Shown one piece after another: positions 7,077 through 7,158 of a stretch of DNA of 7,158 nt (positions are counted from its first letter, which is position 1; each line of letters begins with the position of its first letter). The stretch spans positions 1 to 7,158 of the forward strand of contig CAZSBB010000076.1 of the NCBI GenBank assembly GCA_964605235.1, read 5' to 3'. The stretch comes from CAZSBB01 sp964605235. GTDB taxonomy: Bacteria > Planctomycetota > Phycisphaerae > Phycisphaerales > Phycisphaeraceae. The notes under the pieces were generated by a model. It saw only the letters and a list, made by a program, of their open reading frames with translations. It searched no databases and was not told the DNA's origin. A program made the position numbers and the translations under genes.

Positions 7077-7158
7077 GGGGGGTTGATGCACAAGTGAGCG
7101 GCGGGGGGCTTAGAGCGATTCGCGCCATTTGCGACCGGATGTCATAATGCGTCATCCC
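7077..7158. other. Right edge: probable 3' end of a leftward gene outside the window
   Basis: The terminator just left of this stretch implies a minus-strand gene entering from the right. One minus frame open at the edge reads four residues (DDAL) and stops with TGA at 7144-7142, and could be its C-terminus. Overlapping that stop is an ATG at 7145 opening an 11-codon frame that ends with TAA at 7112-7110. A third frame stays open but runs antisense through the whole ceramidase-like gene. Too little sequence is present to name the gene. Confidence 0.3.

Noticed and set aside
7110..7145. 11-codon minus-strand ORF overlapping a TGA as ATGA
   Set aside because: Too short to support as a gene and with no ribosome binding site that can be judged at the window edge; more likely the untranslated tail before the terminator.
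5635..7155. 506-codon minus-strand open frame covering the whole ceramidase-like gene
   Set aside because: The plus strand carries an unmistakable set of family motifs; this frame is rich in Arg, His, Gln and Ala with no domain and runs through the terminator hairpin, so it is antisense shadow.
1..7158. CRISPR array, tRNA, rRNA, insertion sequence or integration site
   Set aside because: I scanned for regularly spaced repeats, cloverleaf-like segments, transposase motifs and terminal inverted repeats and saw none.

Overview
This is a GC-rich bacterial window with three complete protein genes and no RNA gene, CRISPR array or recognisable mobile element. The three protein types suggest a polysaccharide-degrading bacterium of the Planctomycetota/Verrucomicrobiota kind: an exo-rhamnogalacturonan-lyase-like enzyme, a large secreted beta-propeller-like protein, and a protein related to the N-terminal domain of neutral ceramidase. 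Families like these are, to my knowledge, abundant there. That placement is an inference from gene content; no phylogenetic marker is present.

Layout: bases 1-79 are a short non-coding stretch after the first gene. The minus strand carries two genes in the same direction, probably co-transcribed. The upstream one (5463 down to 2524) encodes a 979-residue protein with a clear signal peptide. The downstream one (2434 down to 80) encodes a 784-residue protein resembling polysaccharide lyase family 26, with no signal peptide at its chosen start. They are separated by 89 bases. Bases 5464-5691 form a 228-bp divergent promoter region with plausible -10 boxes on both strands and small repeats that could be operator half-sites. 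On the plus strand a 445-residue ceramidase-domain-like protein runs from 5692 to 7029. After it lies a near-ideal intrinsic terminator that points leftward, implying a convergent gene just outside the right edge.

Working together (inference): the lyase-like protein suggests the locus handles pectin (rhamnogalacturonan I) or a similar acidic glycan. The exported propeller may bind or process material outside the cytoplasm, and the ceramidase-like protein is a predicted metal-dependent hydrolase of unknown substrate. The most interesting points are four: the mismatch in predicted location between the two minus-strand products; a C7 tract placed as C_CCC_CCC at the end of the propeller gene, where a one-base shift would join it in frame to the lyase gene; the loss of the catalytic serine of true ceramidases in the plus-strand gene; and the possible shared operators in the divergent region.
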